Positions 1-9,263 of a stretch of DNA of 64,000 nt are shown in pieces. A model generated the notes under the pieces. It was not told the DNA's origin. It made no database searches and saw nothing but the letters and a program-made list of their open reading frames with translations. The DNA is from Notospermus geniculatus (Eukaryota; Nemertea; Pilidiophora; Heteronemertea; Lineidae), in the NCBI GenBank assembly GCA_002633025.1, contig NMRB01000940.1, forward strand, positions 146,286 to 210,285, given 5' to 3'. Position 1 is the first letter of the stretch. Each line of letters starts with the position of its first letter. A program made the position numbers and the translations under genes.

Positions 1-48
1 GGTCATAACCCAAACTGACATCTGCGGGGATATAACGAAACCAGGGAC

Positions 49-155
49 CTTATTCACGAAGCTCCCTTCACTTACGGGAGTGCGCAAACTATTGTCCTTT
101 TGCGGACAACCTATTGTTTACTATCAGCCTGACAAAGGATTTGCGTACCCTTAAC
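49..155. repeat. Dispersed repeat, inverted partner of 11727-11835
   Basis: This stretch, running from a TTATTCACGAAGCTCCC motif to GGATTTGCGTACCC, reappears almost unchanged in reverse orientation at 11727-11835. It includes the internal pair TATTGTCCTTTTGCGGACAA. It is a copy of a dispersed repeat of unknown class; the copy at 11.7 kb sits between two MITEs. No gene is visible in the first 430 bases. Confidence 0.7.
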
Positions 156-431
156 GTTACGGGGGCTTCGACCCCAAATGATTTGAATGTGCATCAATAC
201 GGTAGTCAATTGACTACCGTATGGATTACGTGAGAGGGAAAGGGCGAAAAATCGTGGCCAAATTAAATGAACAATATTGAACGTTTGATGATTTTAGTGG
301 TGAGAATGCCTGAAGGCCACCTCACCAATGATAGAATCTGTTTATTGTGTGTCAGAAACAACAATAGGTTTTCTCAAAAACAATGTTTGTCACACTAAGT
401 CTGACATTATCGGTCCGGAAAGAGGCTGTAG

Positions 432-659
432 GGCCGTTTAGACGACAGGCAAAAATCCATGCACATGCAATCCGATCGAATCCGATTGTGGTTCAACACT
501 CTTGCGTGTAAATGCCACCAGTGGGGTCCATGTGGATTTAAAATCGTCCCGAATCCACATTGGACCACATTCGAATCTCGTCTAAACGCAAATGAGACCC
601 GATGCGTGTCGATCGGATCGAATCTGAATGTGGTTTTTTGGCTTGTCGTCTAAACGGCC
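432..659. mobile_element. MITE with GGCCGTTTAGACGACA-type terminal inverted repeats
   Basis: The left end GGCCGTTTAGACGACA is mirrored by TGTCGTCTAAACGGCC-like sequence at the right end (one difference), and the inner halves also pair (ATCCGATCGAATC against GATCGGATCGAATC). The length of about 228 bp and absence of a credible reading frame fit a MITE. Superfamily not assigned because no clear target duplication is seen. Confidence 0.65.
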
Positions 660-760
660 GAATTCTGTGCCAAGACGACACGTGCAAATCGGGTTTGAAT
701 CGAGCAACTTGAAGTGGTCAGTATACGGTGGCCCATTTTGGGTCATCAGACATGCGCCGC

Positions 761-993
761 TCATTGCTTATCAACAAGGGACACTTCCACCTCACAGAGT
801 GAAAGCATACTGGTGCCCTTGATGGAAATGACCAAATATCGTCCAGACACAACGCGGGAGCATTTGAATTTTTTAATCTGGCCCGGGCTCATTGGATACT
901 TTTGAGAATAGCATGTCTCCGTGGCAACTACTGTGAAATTCCGAGCAGGTTTCTTGTCCGTGACGGAGATGGTGAAGTTGGCCATTTTCCTTT
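761..993 (-). CDS. F-type lectin (fucolectin/FTP) domain, second half, terminal exon
   Basis: The exon begins after a splice acceptor ending TTTCAG at 994-996 and runs to a TGA stop at 761. It encodes the C-terminal half of an F-type lectin domain: the strand ANFTISVTDKKP, a cysteine pair around CYSQKYP...KKFKC, the GRYLVI core strand and the closing LSLCEVEVSL motif. Its first codon is split in the same phase as the paralogous exon at 7832-8056. F-type lectins are secreted or surface sugar-binding proteins, usually fucose-specific and often linked to innate recognition. The matching first-half exon is not visible between here and 7832; it may be in the N gap at 4113-4957. This appears to be the last exon of a minus-strand gene, since no splice donor follows the LCEVEV motif and the frame closes after seven more residues. 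Confidence 0.75.
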
Positions 994-1083
994 CTGAAAT
1001 GCATAAATGCGAATTCTCCTGGTACCACTTCTTTCATCTGTCAAAATTCGGCTAGCTACCTTGTTGGACCTAAAATTGCCATA

Positions 1084-1348
1084 GATTAAAGCTGAACTTA
1101 ATAGATATAAACCCCAAGCGGCAGAGGTAGAAATTACGAACAGCCACAAGGCACTTCCAAACTACCTCTGAAAACGATACACCCTCTCGGACGGTCACAC
1201 TTGGTTTCACTTGCCGCAACGCTCTTGAACAGTAAAGATCTCAGCACAGCTGCCAAATGAGAAAAAACGAAAAATAATCTGTGATGGCACCGAGATTCAA
1301 ACCCACAACCCTCTGATCGATTCGCCAACCTCTTTCTGAACGCGCCAC
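1084..1348 (-). mobile_element. tRNA-headed SINE-like element, copy 1
   Basis: Read on the minus strand, the element starts with a tRNA-like segment (about 1286-1348) containing a B-box-like GGTTTGAATCTC, followed by a body through CAGCTGTGCTGA and ending in TTTATATCTATTAAGTTCAGC. A second copy lies nearby in opposite orientation at 1447-1697. The tRNA-like head with a non-tRNA body is the pattern of tRNA-derived SINEs. The tRNA portion does not form a clean cloverleaf, so it is not called as a functional tRNA. Confidence 0.55.
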
Positions 1349-1446
1349 GAAGACTGCTTGCTTGCATGACGACAATTCCGATCGTTTTATTTCCTCATGG
1401 AGTTCTTTAAAACCACAGCGCCTTTATTGTAGATAGGCGTCGCATT

Positions 1447-1697
1447 GTGGCGCAAATAGAAATAAGTTGGTGAATCGATCATAGGGTTGTGGGTTCGAAT
1501 CTCGGTACCGTAACAGATTATTTTTCGTTTTTTTTCTCATTTGGCAGCTGTGCTGATATCTTCCCTCGTCAGGAGCGTGGTGGCAAGTGAAACCAACTGT
1601 GACCGTCCGAGTAGAGGTAGTTTGGAAGTGCCTTGTGGCTGTTCGTAATTTCTACCTCTGCCGCTTGGGGTTTATATCTGTTAAGTTCAGCTTTAAT
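1447..1697 (+). mobile_element. tRNA-headed SINE-like element, copy 2 (inverted)
   Basis: Same family as the element at 1084-1348, in plus orientation. It has a head GTGGCGC...GGTTCGAATCTC (B box at 1492-1503) and the same body. Together the two copies form an inverted repeat with about 250-bp arms and a spacer of about 100 bases, so a transcript through both could fold into a long hairpin. Confidence 0.6.
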
Positions 1698-2165
1698 ATA
1701 GCACCGAAAACAACTTGATGCAATCTGTTCTGTGAATCAGGGTTTTCTGAAATTGAGTTGTCGGATTCCAACTTTTCTGCAGCACATTATGGATGATGTC
1801 GGACGTCAATGCAAACAGGTTCACGTCATGTGGAAACATGGGCTGATTCATTGACTGCCTGGACTCATTTACCAATGTGGAATTGACTGTCATGACAACA
1901 TACCTGCCTACCCACCATATTTGACCATATTTTTTATACTCAAAACTTTGTTTTTACACTTAAATGCAGAAAAATACACTGATCAGAACAACTGCAGAAT
2001 GTTGCGTTTCATTAATTTACACTGAAAAGTGTCATTTTATGGTCATTCCTCAAAAACAGTACAGCGAGCTCAGTTATGGTAGGCAGGTCTGCAAACAATG
2101 CCACATGCGCAACCTGCAACGCGGATCGAGCGCACGGGCTGCCCGTTAGGTAGTTTCATACTTTG

Positions 2166-2250
2166 CGTTTTGCGCTTTGCGCTTGTCCGTTTCCTATGTG
2201 AGTGCGTGGTCGAAAAACATAGGGAACGGACGAGCGCAAAGCGCAAGACG
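2166..2250. repeat. Short hairpin repeat with 34-nt arms
   Basis: The left arm (2166-2199, with TTGCGCTTTGCGCTTGTCCG) is complementary, with few mismatches, to the right arm at 2217-2250 (CGGACGAGCGCAAAGCGCAA). The loop is 17 nt. It is probably a small foldback/MITE; no coding potential. Confidence 0.6.
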
Positions 2251-3049
2251 GAGAAGTAAGAATTGACCTTTTATCTCAGCTGCGGGTTTCTCAGATCGCT
2301 TGTGCCCAACGGCATGATAGCCCTATAGCCAACTCCCAAGAAAAGTTGTCGTGAACCGGTATAGATCTATATGTACGATTAACATTTTACAAAGGATCTT
2401 GGCCGACCGCACGCAAAGTTCGATTAGTGATTTCGGTGCCTATACATGTAGGCGTTGGGAAAATGCGGTATAACTAACTGCCGATAGGCGCCGGTAGCAC
2501 TAACGGACTTTCTGACCCGTATGCACCAACTGATCCGAACTTGGGTTTAAGCTGCAGCTTATCTGATCCATAAATTAAGCTGTTATTCAAGCATGTCAAG
2601 AGCTTAAGCCGGAGTTGATCCTGAACTTCAGCATTGTTATTCAGGAGCTTAAGCCCGACTTCTGAATCAACTGTGGTTGGTGCAATAGGATCAAAAGTTA
2701 AGCTCGAGCTTATGTTGGGCTTAAGCCAAATTGGGGCTAATCTGAGGTTGGTGCGGTCGGCCCTGGAGGATGAAATGATTCTTACCGAGGTACCTGTCAG
2801 TTGGATATGATATAGTGACCGCTTCAACAGTCTTCGTGCTCTAAAATGAGATTAAGAACTGAGACGAACATGTATTTTCCAGAGGGTTTGTAGAACACCT
2901 TAGATATTTAGTCAATAGGCGATGCCTTGCAAACTGAAGACGGACAAGTATCGATATTGATGAACAAGGAAGTTCAAAATGTACAAGACATGACACAAGG
3001 AAAACACAAGGAAAGCCTCCTTTTACGTATAGTCCAGTGCAAAATGGGC

Positions 3050-3745
3050 GAAATAAAAGTCCCGTGGATTTTTGATATGAAATTTGCCGAACTGTCTAAA
3101 TAGATAGAGAATGGCTTCCTGTACATGACAATCTTTCCCGGCATTTCCAGAAATTCTTTTTACGGAAGTTACGGCTAATTGAATTTTTGGAACTGACTTT
3201 ATCATTGGACCCAAGAACTGAGCTTTATACAGGAGAATGGGACACGATGTACAGCTAACTTTTGAACGGTTGGATTTACACCCCATAAATGTATTACCAA
3301 CAAATAGAAATATGGGGCTTCGTAATCAAATAAGCATGTTTTTAGTAGTTTTTAACGTGTAACGTAATTGGAAACGACGTTTTTATGCATTTTGACCCAT
3401 TTTATGTTAATTTACATAAAAATCGTCATTTCTTATTACTCAACTACTGAAAAAAATTAAGAACATGCTTATCTGATTCTGAGGCACCATGTTTCTATCT
3501 ATTGGTAATACATTTATGGGGCGTAAATCCAACCGTTCAAAAGTTAGCTGTACATCGGGCCCCATTCTCCTGTACAAAGCTCAGTTCTTGGGTCCAATGA
3601 TAAAGTCAGTTCCAAAAATTCAATCGGCCGCAGCTTCCGTCAAAAGAATTTCCGCAAGTGCCGGGAAACTTGTACAGGAAACCATTCTCTATCAATCTTG
3701 ATAGTTCGGCAAATTTCATACCAAAAATCGCACGGGATCCCATTT
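3050..3745. mobile_element. Foldback element with ~290-bp inverted arms
   Basis: The segment from about 3050 to 3345 recurs in inverted orientation at about 3455-3745; both carry a block matching GTACAGCTAACTTTTGAACG and the adjacent GGTTGGATTTAC. Open frames in each arm translate to near-identical peptides only because the arms are copies. The central spacer is about 110 bases. The size and symmetry indicate a foldback or long-TIR non-autonomous DNA element. Confidence 0.7.
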
Positions 3746-3905
3746 GGTCCCGGACTAGTATCAGAAAAGGCAGCAAGATTTGCGAATAAATATGGAATAT
3801 TCTGAGAATTTCCATTTACATGTATTTCCAAATAAACGTTTTTAGGAATTATTTCTGTGCATGTGGGTCGATTTCAATGAAACTTCATCAGTTGATGGGG
3901 CATGA

Positions 3906-4082
3906 CGGGGGCACCAGGGGCGGATCTAGGATTTGGTAAGGGCGGGTGTCCAATCCATCGAAAAGGGGCACATCAGGAGGGGGCGAAGCCCCCGACATGC
4001 GCGCCGACGGGGGGTCTGGGGGGCCTCCCCCAGAAAATTTGAAAATCTACGCTCTCAGATGCATTTTCCCGGCATTTCAGGG
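3906..4082. repeat. GC-rich dispersed repeat fragment
   Basis: The sequence runs GCGGATCTAGGATTTGG, GGGGGCGAAGCCCCCGAC, GGGGGTCTGGGGGGCCTCCC, CCAGAAAATTTGAAAATC. The GGGGGCGAAGCCCCC part is a perfect palindrome. I recognise this style of sequence as a widespread repeat in aquatic invertebrate genomes but cannot assign a family. It runs up to the N gap. Confidence 0.5.
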
Positions 4083-4112
4083 CAAAACAAGTTGTATGAT
4101 TAAGTGTGCTTT

Positions 4113-4957
4113 NNNNNNNNNNNNNNNNNNNNNNNNNNNNNNNNNNNNNNNNNNNNNNNNNNNNNNNNNNNNNNNNNNNNNNNNNNNNNNNNNNNNNNNN
4201 NNNNNNNNNNNNNNNNNNNNNNNNNNNNNNNNNNNNNNNNNNNNNNNNNNNNNNNNNNNNNNNNNNNNNNNNNNNNNNNNNNNNNNNNNNNNNNNNNNNN
4301 NNNNNNNNNNNNNNNNNNNNNNNNNNNNNNNNNNNNNNNNNNNNNNNNNNNNNNNNNNNNNNNNNNNNNNNNNNNNNNNNNNNNNNNNNNNNNNNNNNNN
4401 NNNNNNNNNNNNNNNNNNNNNNNNNNNNNNNNNNNNNNNNNNNNNNNNNNNNNNNNNNNNNNNNNNNNNNNNNNNNNNNNNNNNNNNNNNNNNNNNNNNN
4501 NNNNNNNNNNNNNNNNNNNNNNNNNNNNNNNNNNNNNNNNNNNNNNNNNNNNNNNNNNNNNNNNNNNNNNNNNNNNNNNNNNNNNNNNNNNNNNNNNNNN
4601 NNNNNNNNNNNNNNNNNNNNNNNNNNNNNNNNNNNNNNNNNNNNNNNNNNNNNNNNNNNNNNNNNNNNNNNNNNNNNNNNNNNNNNNNNNNNNNNNNNNN
4701 NNNNNNNNNNNNNNNNNNNNNNNNNNNNNNNNNNNNNNNNNNNNNNNNNNNNNNNNNNNNNNNNNNNNNNNNNNNNNNNNNNNNNNNNNNNNNNNNNNNN
4801 NNNNNNNNNNNNNNNNNNNNNNNNNNNNNNNNNNNNNNNNNNNNNNNNNNNNNNNNNNNNNNNNNNNNNNNNNNNNNNNNNNNNNNNNNNNNNNNNNNNN
4901 NNNNNNNNNNNNNNNNNNNNNNNNNNNNNNNNNNNNNNNNNNNNNNNNNNNNNNNNN
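4113..4957. other. Assembly gap (845 N)
   Basis: Unresolved bases. Every long open frame crossing this stretch consists of unknown residues and is not a gene. Missing exons, such as a first-half F-type lectin exon, could be here. Confidence 0.99.
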
Positions 4958-5787
4958 ACAATAGGCCGTAAATCCATGTGTACGCCCATATAAAAATTTC
5001 ATGCCATTTTTGGGACAGTAGAAGACTATCTTAAAAAATCGTTCTGTAGTGGTATACAGGGATCTCTCACTAAGCTAAAGTCGATTGTTTCATGAAGAAT
5101 CAGTTTGTCAATATTTCTAATTATCGGCACCCGTTTCGAGTAGGCCTACACAATGAAATACAATACAACGTACCTCCCATTCACACAAATTATAAAGGGC
5201 GAACAATGCCAAAAGAGGAATGAATTTCTATTGAAAACAGGTTAAAGTCAAATATCACCGTTTATTCTTGACGGATCAAGAAAAGCTTCTGTAACTTTTT
5301 AGCGTCACTTCTTACCTAATCAAGGTTGAATTTGCGGGGAGAATACTTGTTTGTGTACTTCTAATTTTGTGCTCGCGTTTTTCGACCTCAAACCGCAAGC
5401 TAACCACAGCGTATGGTCATCGCACTACACGAGAAAGAGATGTACACGAAGCACTACGTTCAAACGGTCGTGAACGCGAGTTCAGAATGCAAATTTTGTC
5501 CCAGGTTTGAGAACACAACACCAAACAGAACACCACAGTCATTTATGACGGGTTACTGCCATCCAGTTCACAACATTTCTATTTAGTTGTTTCTTCCTTC
5601 CATTGTTTTAAATATTCCACCATCTGTTCTACTTTTACTTTTAGTTGTAAAAGGGCCACAAATGCCTCGGCTTTGGCCCTTTTTAAGTTATATTTGTAAA
5701 ACTTTATGTTCGGAAATAAAATCAATACAATACGTAGTAGTCACATCTGTAGTCGCCCCCATTTTAGTCGCAGGTGTGCGGCGCCTT

Positions 5788-6046
5788 TTAAAGGAGCTCG
5801 ACGTCCAAGTTGTAAACAAACTGGTTTGTTTACAAACAGTGGCCAGCAAACTAGTTTTATTCCTTCGTGAAGGTGGCAGCACCAGTAGCGCCCCGTGATC
5901 GTTAGACTGGTGCCCGGTCCAATGCAACTCACTCACGATATTCACGTCAATACAAATCACCGACAATAGGTGGCAGCACCGCAGGCGTCGCGTGGATAGA
6001 GAGCCAGTGAGTGAGTGTTTACAACTTGGACGTCCAGCTCCTTTAA
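5788..6046. mobile_element. MITE with TTAAAGGAGCT...-type terminal inverted repeats, copy 1
   Basis: Termini TTAAAGGAGCTCGACGTCCA and TGGACGTCCAGCTCCTTTAA are inverted repeats that extend for about 30 bp into GTTGTAAAC. A related, rearranged copy in opposite orientation lies at 33573-33932 and shares the internal motif GGTGGCAGCACC. The outer TTA/TAA suggests TTA target use as in Harbinger-type MITEs, but the duplication cannot be separated from the palindromic end. The preceding 4958-5787 holds no gene I can support; at about 5740-5780 it has an end-like sequence (CGCAGGTGTGCGGCGCC) of the MITE family at 12379-12630. Confidence 0.65.
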
Positions 6047-6393
6047 GTCATACTCAATGGTGCAAGAGGGGTCGTACTCAACTTTTAAATCTTACTCAGC
6101 TGAGGTTAACCTCAAACTCAATATTAAGCATGACTGGTGCAGGCGGGCCCAAATGATTGTCAGTTTCAATACTGTCTGTCTATTTTGAAATCTGAAACAA
6201 TCCATTTCTTCCATTCTCTCCTGGTGTCATGAGTTCGTTGAGGCTCACCTTCTCAGCGATATGCGACTGGTTTTGCCAGAAAGGATCACAAATGATGTAA
6301 AATTTACGTCCAGGCGACGAGGAAAACAAATGGTTTGTTTTCACGACAGAAAAGTGAAATTACGTTAGAACAAGAGCAACGCAGAGCGTGGCA

Positions 6394-6989
6394 TATGCCC
6401 CCGACTGGTATGTTGTTTGTGGGCGAAGCAATCTGAAATTAATTGACGGAAACTCGATTTCAAGATGGCCACCATAGCCGCCATCTTGGATGGGCGGCAG
6501 AGCTGGTCATCGAAAGGAACCTTCCCCTCATAGATGCAAACCCTCACAAAAAAATTCAGGTTGATTGTGCAAAGCGTTCTCATGTTAATCAATGGAAGCC
6601 AATTTCAAGATGGCCACCATAGCCGCCATCTTGGATGGGTGGCGGAGCTGGTCGTCGAAAGGAACCGTCCCCTTATAGAGACCAACCCTCACAAAAAAAT
6701 TTAGGTTGACTGCGCAAAGCATTTTCAAGTTAATCGACGGAAACCGATTTCACGCTGGCCACCATAGCCGCCATCTTGGATGGGCGGCGGAGCTGGTCAT
6801 CGAAAGGAACCGTCCCCTCATAGAGACCAACCCTCACAAAAAAATTCAGGTTGATTGGTCAAAGCGTTCTCAAGCTAATTGACGGAAACCAAATGTTAAC
6901 GGACACCGACACCGACGACGACACCGACACCGACACCGACGCACGCGCCACGACATAATGCCCCCGACTTTTTCGGAAGTCGGGGGCAT
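6394..6989 (+). mobile_element. pearl/HINE-like element A with three core repeats
   Basis: Layout from left to right: a terminal motif TATGCCCCCGACT (6394-6406); three tandem core repeats starting at about 6441, 6587 and 6732, with a partial fourth at 6877 (unit 145-146 bp); a GACACC/GACGAC simple repeat (6901-6941); and a terminal hairpin ATGCCCCCGACT/AGTCGGGGGCAT (6958-6989). The hairpin arm repeats the left terminal motif. Each core carries CAAGATGGC...GCCATCTTG as an inverted pair (imperfect in the third). This is the known layout of pearl elements of bivalves and related Helentron-associated elements. No protein is encoded. Confidence 0.65.
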
Positions 6990-7072
6990 AAAAAGCGATG
7001 CCGTTCTAATTGTTCGCAGCGCCACCTCGTCGATTACTTCCGCGGGTTCCTCATTGAGTTCTCGTTGCTAGC

Positions 7073-7450
7073 GGGTTTCGCAAATCTGACGAAACACGAA
7101 GTACGAAATACGAAATTCAACTTCATTTCCAGGACCTAATGTATTTCTGGAGATGGTTGCTACCACAAATGACCCTGCTGCCGGTGCGTCTTTTAGCATG
7201 TAAGACCGAGAGAATTATGGTGCATCTTGAATTTTTAAATTTCCACTTCGTATCTACGAAGTCGATACGAAAGATAAATTTCAAAGTTTAATGTACACCG
7301 TAACTCTATCGGTCTAACGTCATACGCTAAATGACGCTCTTGCAGCAGGCGATATTTATGGTATCAACCATCTCCTGAAATACATTACGTCATGGAAGTG
7401 AAGTCCAATTTCGTATTTCGTACTTCGTTTTTCGTCGGATTTGCGAAACC
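7073..7450. mobile_element. Foldback element with GAAATACGAAATT arms
   Basis: The left arm (7073-7170: GGTTTCGCAAATCTGACGAA onward through CGAAGTACGAAATACGAAAT) is mirrored at 7359-7450 by ATTTCGTATTTCGTACTTCG and TCGGATTTGCGAAACC. The arms are about 95 bp and the element about 380 bp, with no reading frame. Confidence 0.6.
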
Positions 7451-7498
7451 TCCCTACTGGCGTCACTCTTCACGATGACGGAGTGGAGATAGTGAGCT

Positions 7499-7603
7499 TA
7501 AGAAATCAAACGATAAACGTTAACTTTACGACAACGTTATTTTTCATACTGTAAATTCACCAGATTATATTGCTTTTTTGTTTATCGTTTGATTTCTTAA
7601 ACT
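7499..7603. mobile_element. Short MITE (TTAAGAAATCAAACGATAAAC ends)
   Basis: AAGAAATCAAACGATAAAC at the left end is matched by GTTTATCGTTTGATTTCTT at the right end, giving a roughly 100-bp hairpin element. Confidence 0.6.
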
Positions 7604-7610
7604 CCCTAAT

Positions 7611-7762
7611 GCCCGCTGTACACGATCAAATTTTTCATCCAATTTTTTGGAAATTCAGATTCCGGGCCTATTGGGGCTTCAGTGTATAAACCCACATGTA
7701 GGCCTTTATTGAGCATATTCAGAAATTAAATTGGATGAAAAATTTGATCGTGTACAGCGGGC
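7611..7762. mobile_element. MITE with GCCCGCTGTACACGATC ends
   Basis: GCCCGCTGTACACGATCAAA and its reverse complement, each continuing into TTTTTCATCCAATTT, delimit a 152-bp hairpin element. It lies 70 bases downstream of the F-type lectin exon ending at 7832 and therefore in the next intron. Confidence 0.7.
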
Positions 7763-7831
7763 ATAAGAAACAAACTCCTAGGATATTAGCAATTGCAAAA
7801 ACCCTCCGTTGAAGCGCCCCTGACCACTTAC

Positions 7832-8056
7832 GTTTTGGAAAAACCTCCACTTCGCAGAGGGTGAGTGGACCATGGCCAACCTTTGAAATGACGACATAAC
7901 GGCCTGAAAGCTGCTGTCGACATTTGAACTTTTCTGTGGCCCCTTTCGAAACTGGACGCGACCGTGAGAAGCATACTGTGGCACTGTTAGGCTTGTATTT
8001 GTTTCTGATAGGCTTCTTATTAGTAACTTCAATGGTGAACTGAGCTAACCGCTTCG
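7832..8056 (-). CDS. F-type lectin domain, second half, internal exon
   Basis: The exon is 225 nt with a strong acceptor (pyrimidine tract CTTTCCATCTTGTTGTAG) and a consensus donor GTAAGT at 7826-7831. It encodes KRLAQFTIEVTNKKP, a cysteine at ATVCFSR paired with one at EKFKC, the core strand LSGRYVVI and the closing LTLCEVEVF, the second half of an F-type lectin (FTP/fucolectin) domain. It enters in phase 1, like its paralogous exon at 761-993. The first-half exon at 14740-14906 ends in phase 0, so at least one small exon encoding the intervening VVVYNR-type strand must lie in the roughly 6.7-kb intron between them; I did not find it. The product is probably a secreted carbohydrate-binding domain. 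Confidence 0.8.
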
Positions 8057-8111
8057 CTACAACAAGATGGAAAGACGACATACGATAAATGAAATGTCCA
8101 GGGACATTGTG

Positions 8112-9233
8112 CTCACCTCTGTGATAAGTCTCTGTGGTAAAGTAAAACTGTGACACTCATGGTGAATGATGAAGGATCAGTAGTTTAGTTTAGTTTAAAC
8201 ATATTTTTATTCCAGACATAAAAATGCACAGGAATAGGGTTTGGACAAAAGTTCTTAAAGAACTTACAAACGTCCTCACCAAAGGATCAGTACAGACAAG
8301 ATAAAGCTGAACACACCAAAAGTATTTTATCTGATCAGCAATAATTAGCCTAATCAATGACATACATGTAAACTGTTACTCAGTTGATGACCGTCAGAAG
8401 GAGTAGCGGTATTTGTGTGCAAACAGCTTTCCTGTGTTGGCCGCAGATGTCAAAAATTCTATTTTTCATGATGGCCACCTGGCGGCCATATTTGAAGTTT
8501 TTTGGAACTGAACTCTTAGCATAAATGTTGAGGATACTTACATAGATATTCAGGCAACATAAAACCATCTTAACCTTTACTATTGATTAGATATGGGCCG
8601 AAGTAAATTTTTCAAGATGGCTGACTGGCTGTCGTATTTGACATCCATTCTAACCAAAATTTACCATACGTTTAGAAGGTACCAAGATACAGGTTATAAG
8701 GTTATAACATCCAACTTACTCCTACTTATGAGAAATGGGTCAAAGTCCTTTTTTTCAAGATGGCTTCCTGGCGGCCATATTTGCATTGGGTCGAAATTTG
8801 GTGCACTTGTAGAGGGTGCCTATATATCTCAACACCAAATCAAAACTCTATGTCAAATAGCCACGAAATGTGCCACCAAACAGCGAATTTTGAACTTTGA
8901 CCTTTATGACCTTGAAAAATGGGTCAAATCAAAAACCCAGAATTTACATGATGTTGTCTCATCAGAGGAACCCACCATAAAAAAGTTTCATGGTTCAAGC
9001 TAGCAGCATTCAGGAAATACGGCCAAAAGAAGGTTTTCACAAGCGCCCCCAAAGGCCAGAGGGTAAAACTGGCAGCGCTATAAAGTTTCCGTCCAGAGAT
9101 AGTCTTTACCATAGGGTACCTGTACACCAAGTTTCAAGTTTCTAAGCCAAGCGGTTTAGAAACGTGCCACCTCTGTTAACGACGACGGACGACGGAAACA
9201 CGCAATAAGAAAAGCTCACCTCACAGAGGTGAG
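8112..9233 (+). mobile_element. pearl/HINE-like element B
   Basis: The left end CTCACCTCTGTG (8112-8123) is a perfect 12-bp inverted match of CACAGAGGTGAG (9222-9233). The right end is itself a hairpin, CTCACCTC/GAGGTGAG (9215-9233), preceded by a GACGACGGAC simple repeat (9179-9195). The interior holds diverged core repeats marked by a TTCAAGATGGCTxxCTGGCxG motif (about 8460, 8615 and 8757). The element starts only 56 bases upstream of the lectin exon at 8056, inside its intron. A small retroposon is nested at 8183-8281. Confidence 0.6.
8183..8281 (-). mobile_element. Short 5'-truncated retroposon with 11-bp target duplication
   Basis: The insert is flanked by the same 11-mer, AAGGATCAGTA, at 8172-8182 and 8282-8292. 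Read on the minus strand, it ends in GGAATAAAAATATG followed by a TAAAC-type tail, as in retroposon 3' ends. The variable-length duplication and tail support target-primed insertion. The source LINE/SINE is not identified. Confidence 0.65.
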
Positions 9234-9263
9234 AAAATGCACGAGAGCTGATAGTGGTTCTAA

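Noticed and set aside
1286-1512. Functional tRNA genes at the heads of the SINE-like copies
   Set aside because: Only the B-box-like word is clear; the acceptor and anticodon stems do not pair well, and both copies continue into a shared repeat body.
3946-5002. Several long open frames (286-341 codons) on both strands
   Set aside because: Almost all residues are unknown because the frames run through the N gap at 4113-4957.
7719-8156. Full 145-codon frame around the lectin exon as an intronless gene
   Set aside because: Clear acceptor at 8057-8058 and donor at 7826-7831 bound the conserved part; residues outside are non-homologous and overlap a MITE and element B.
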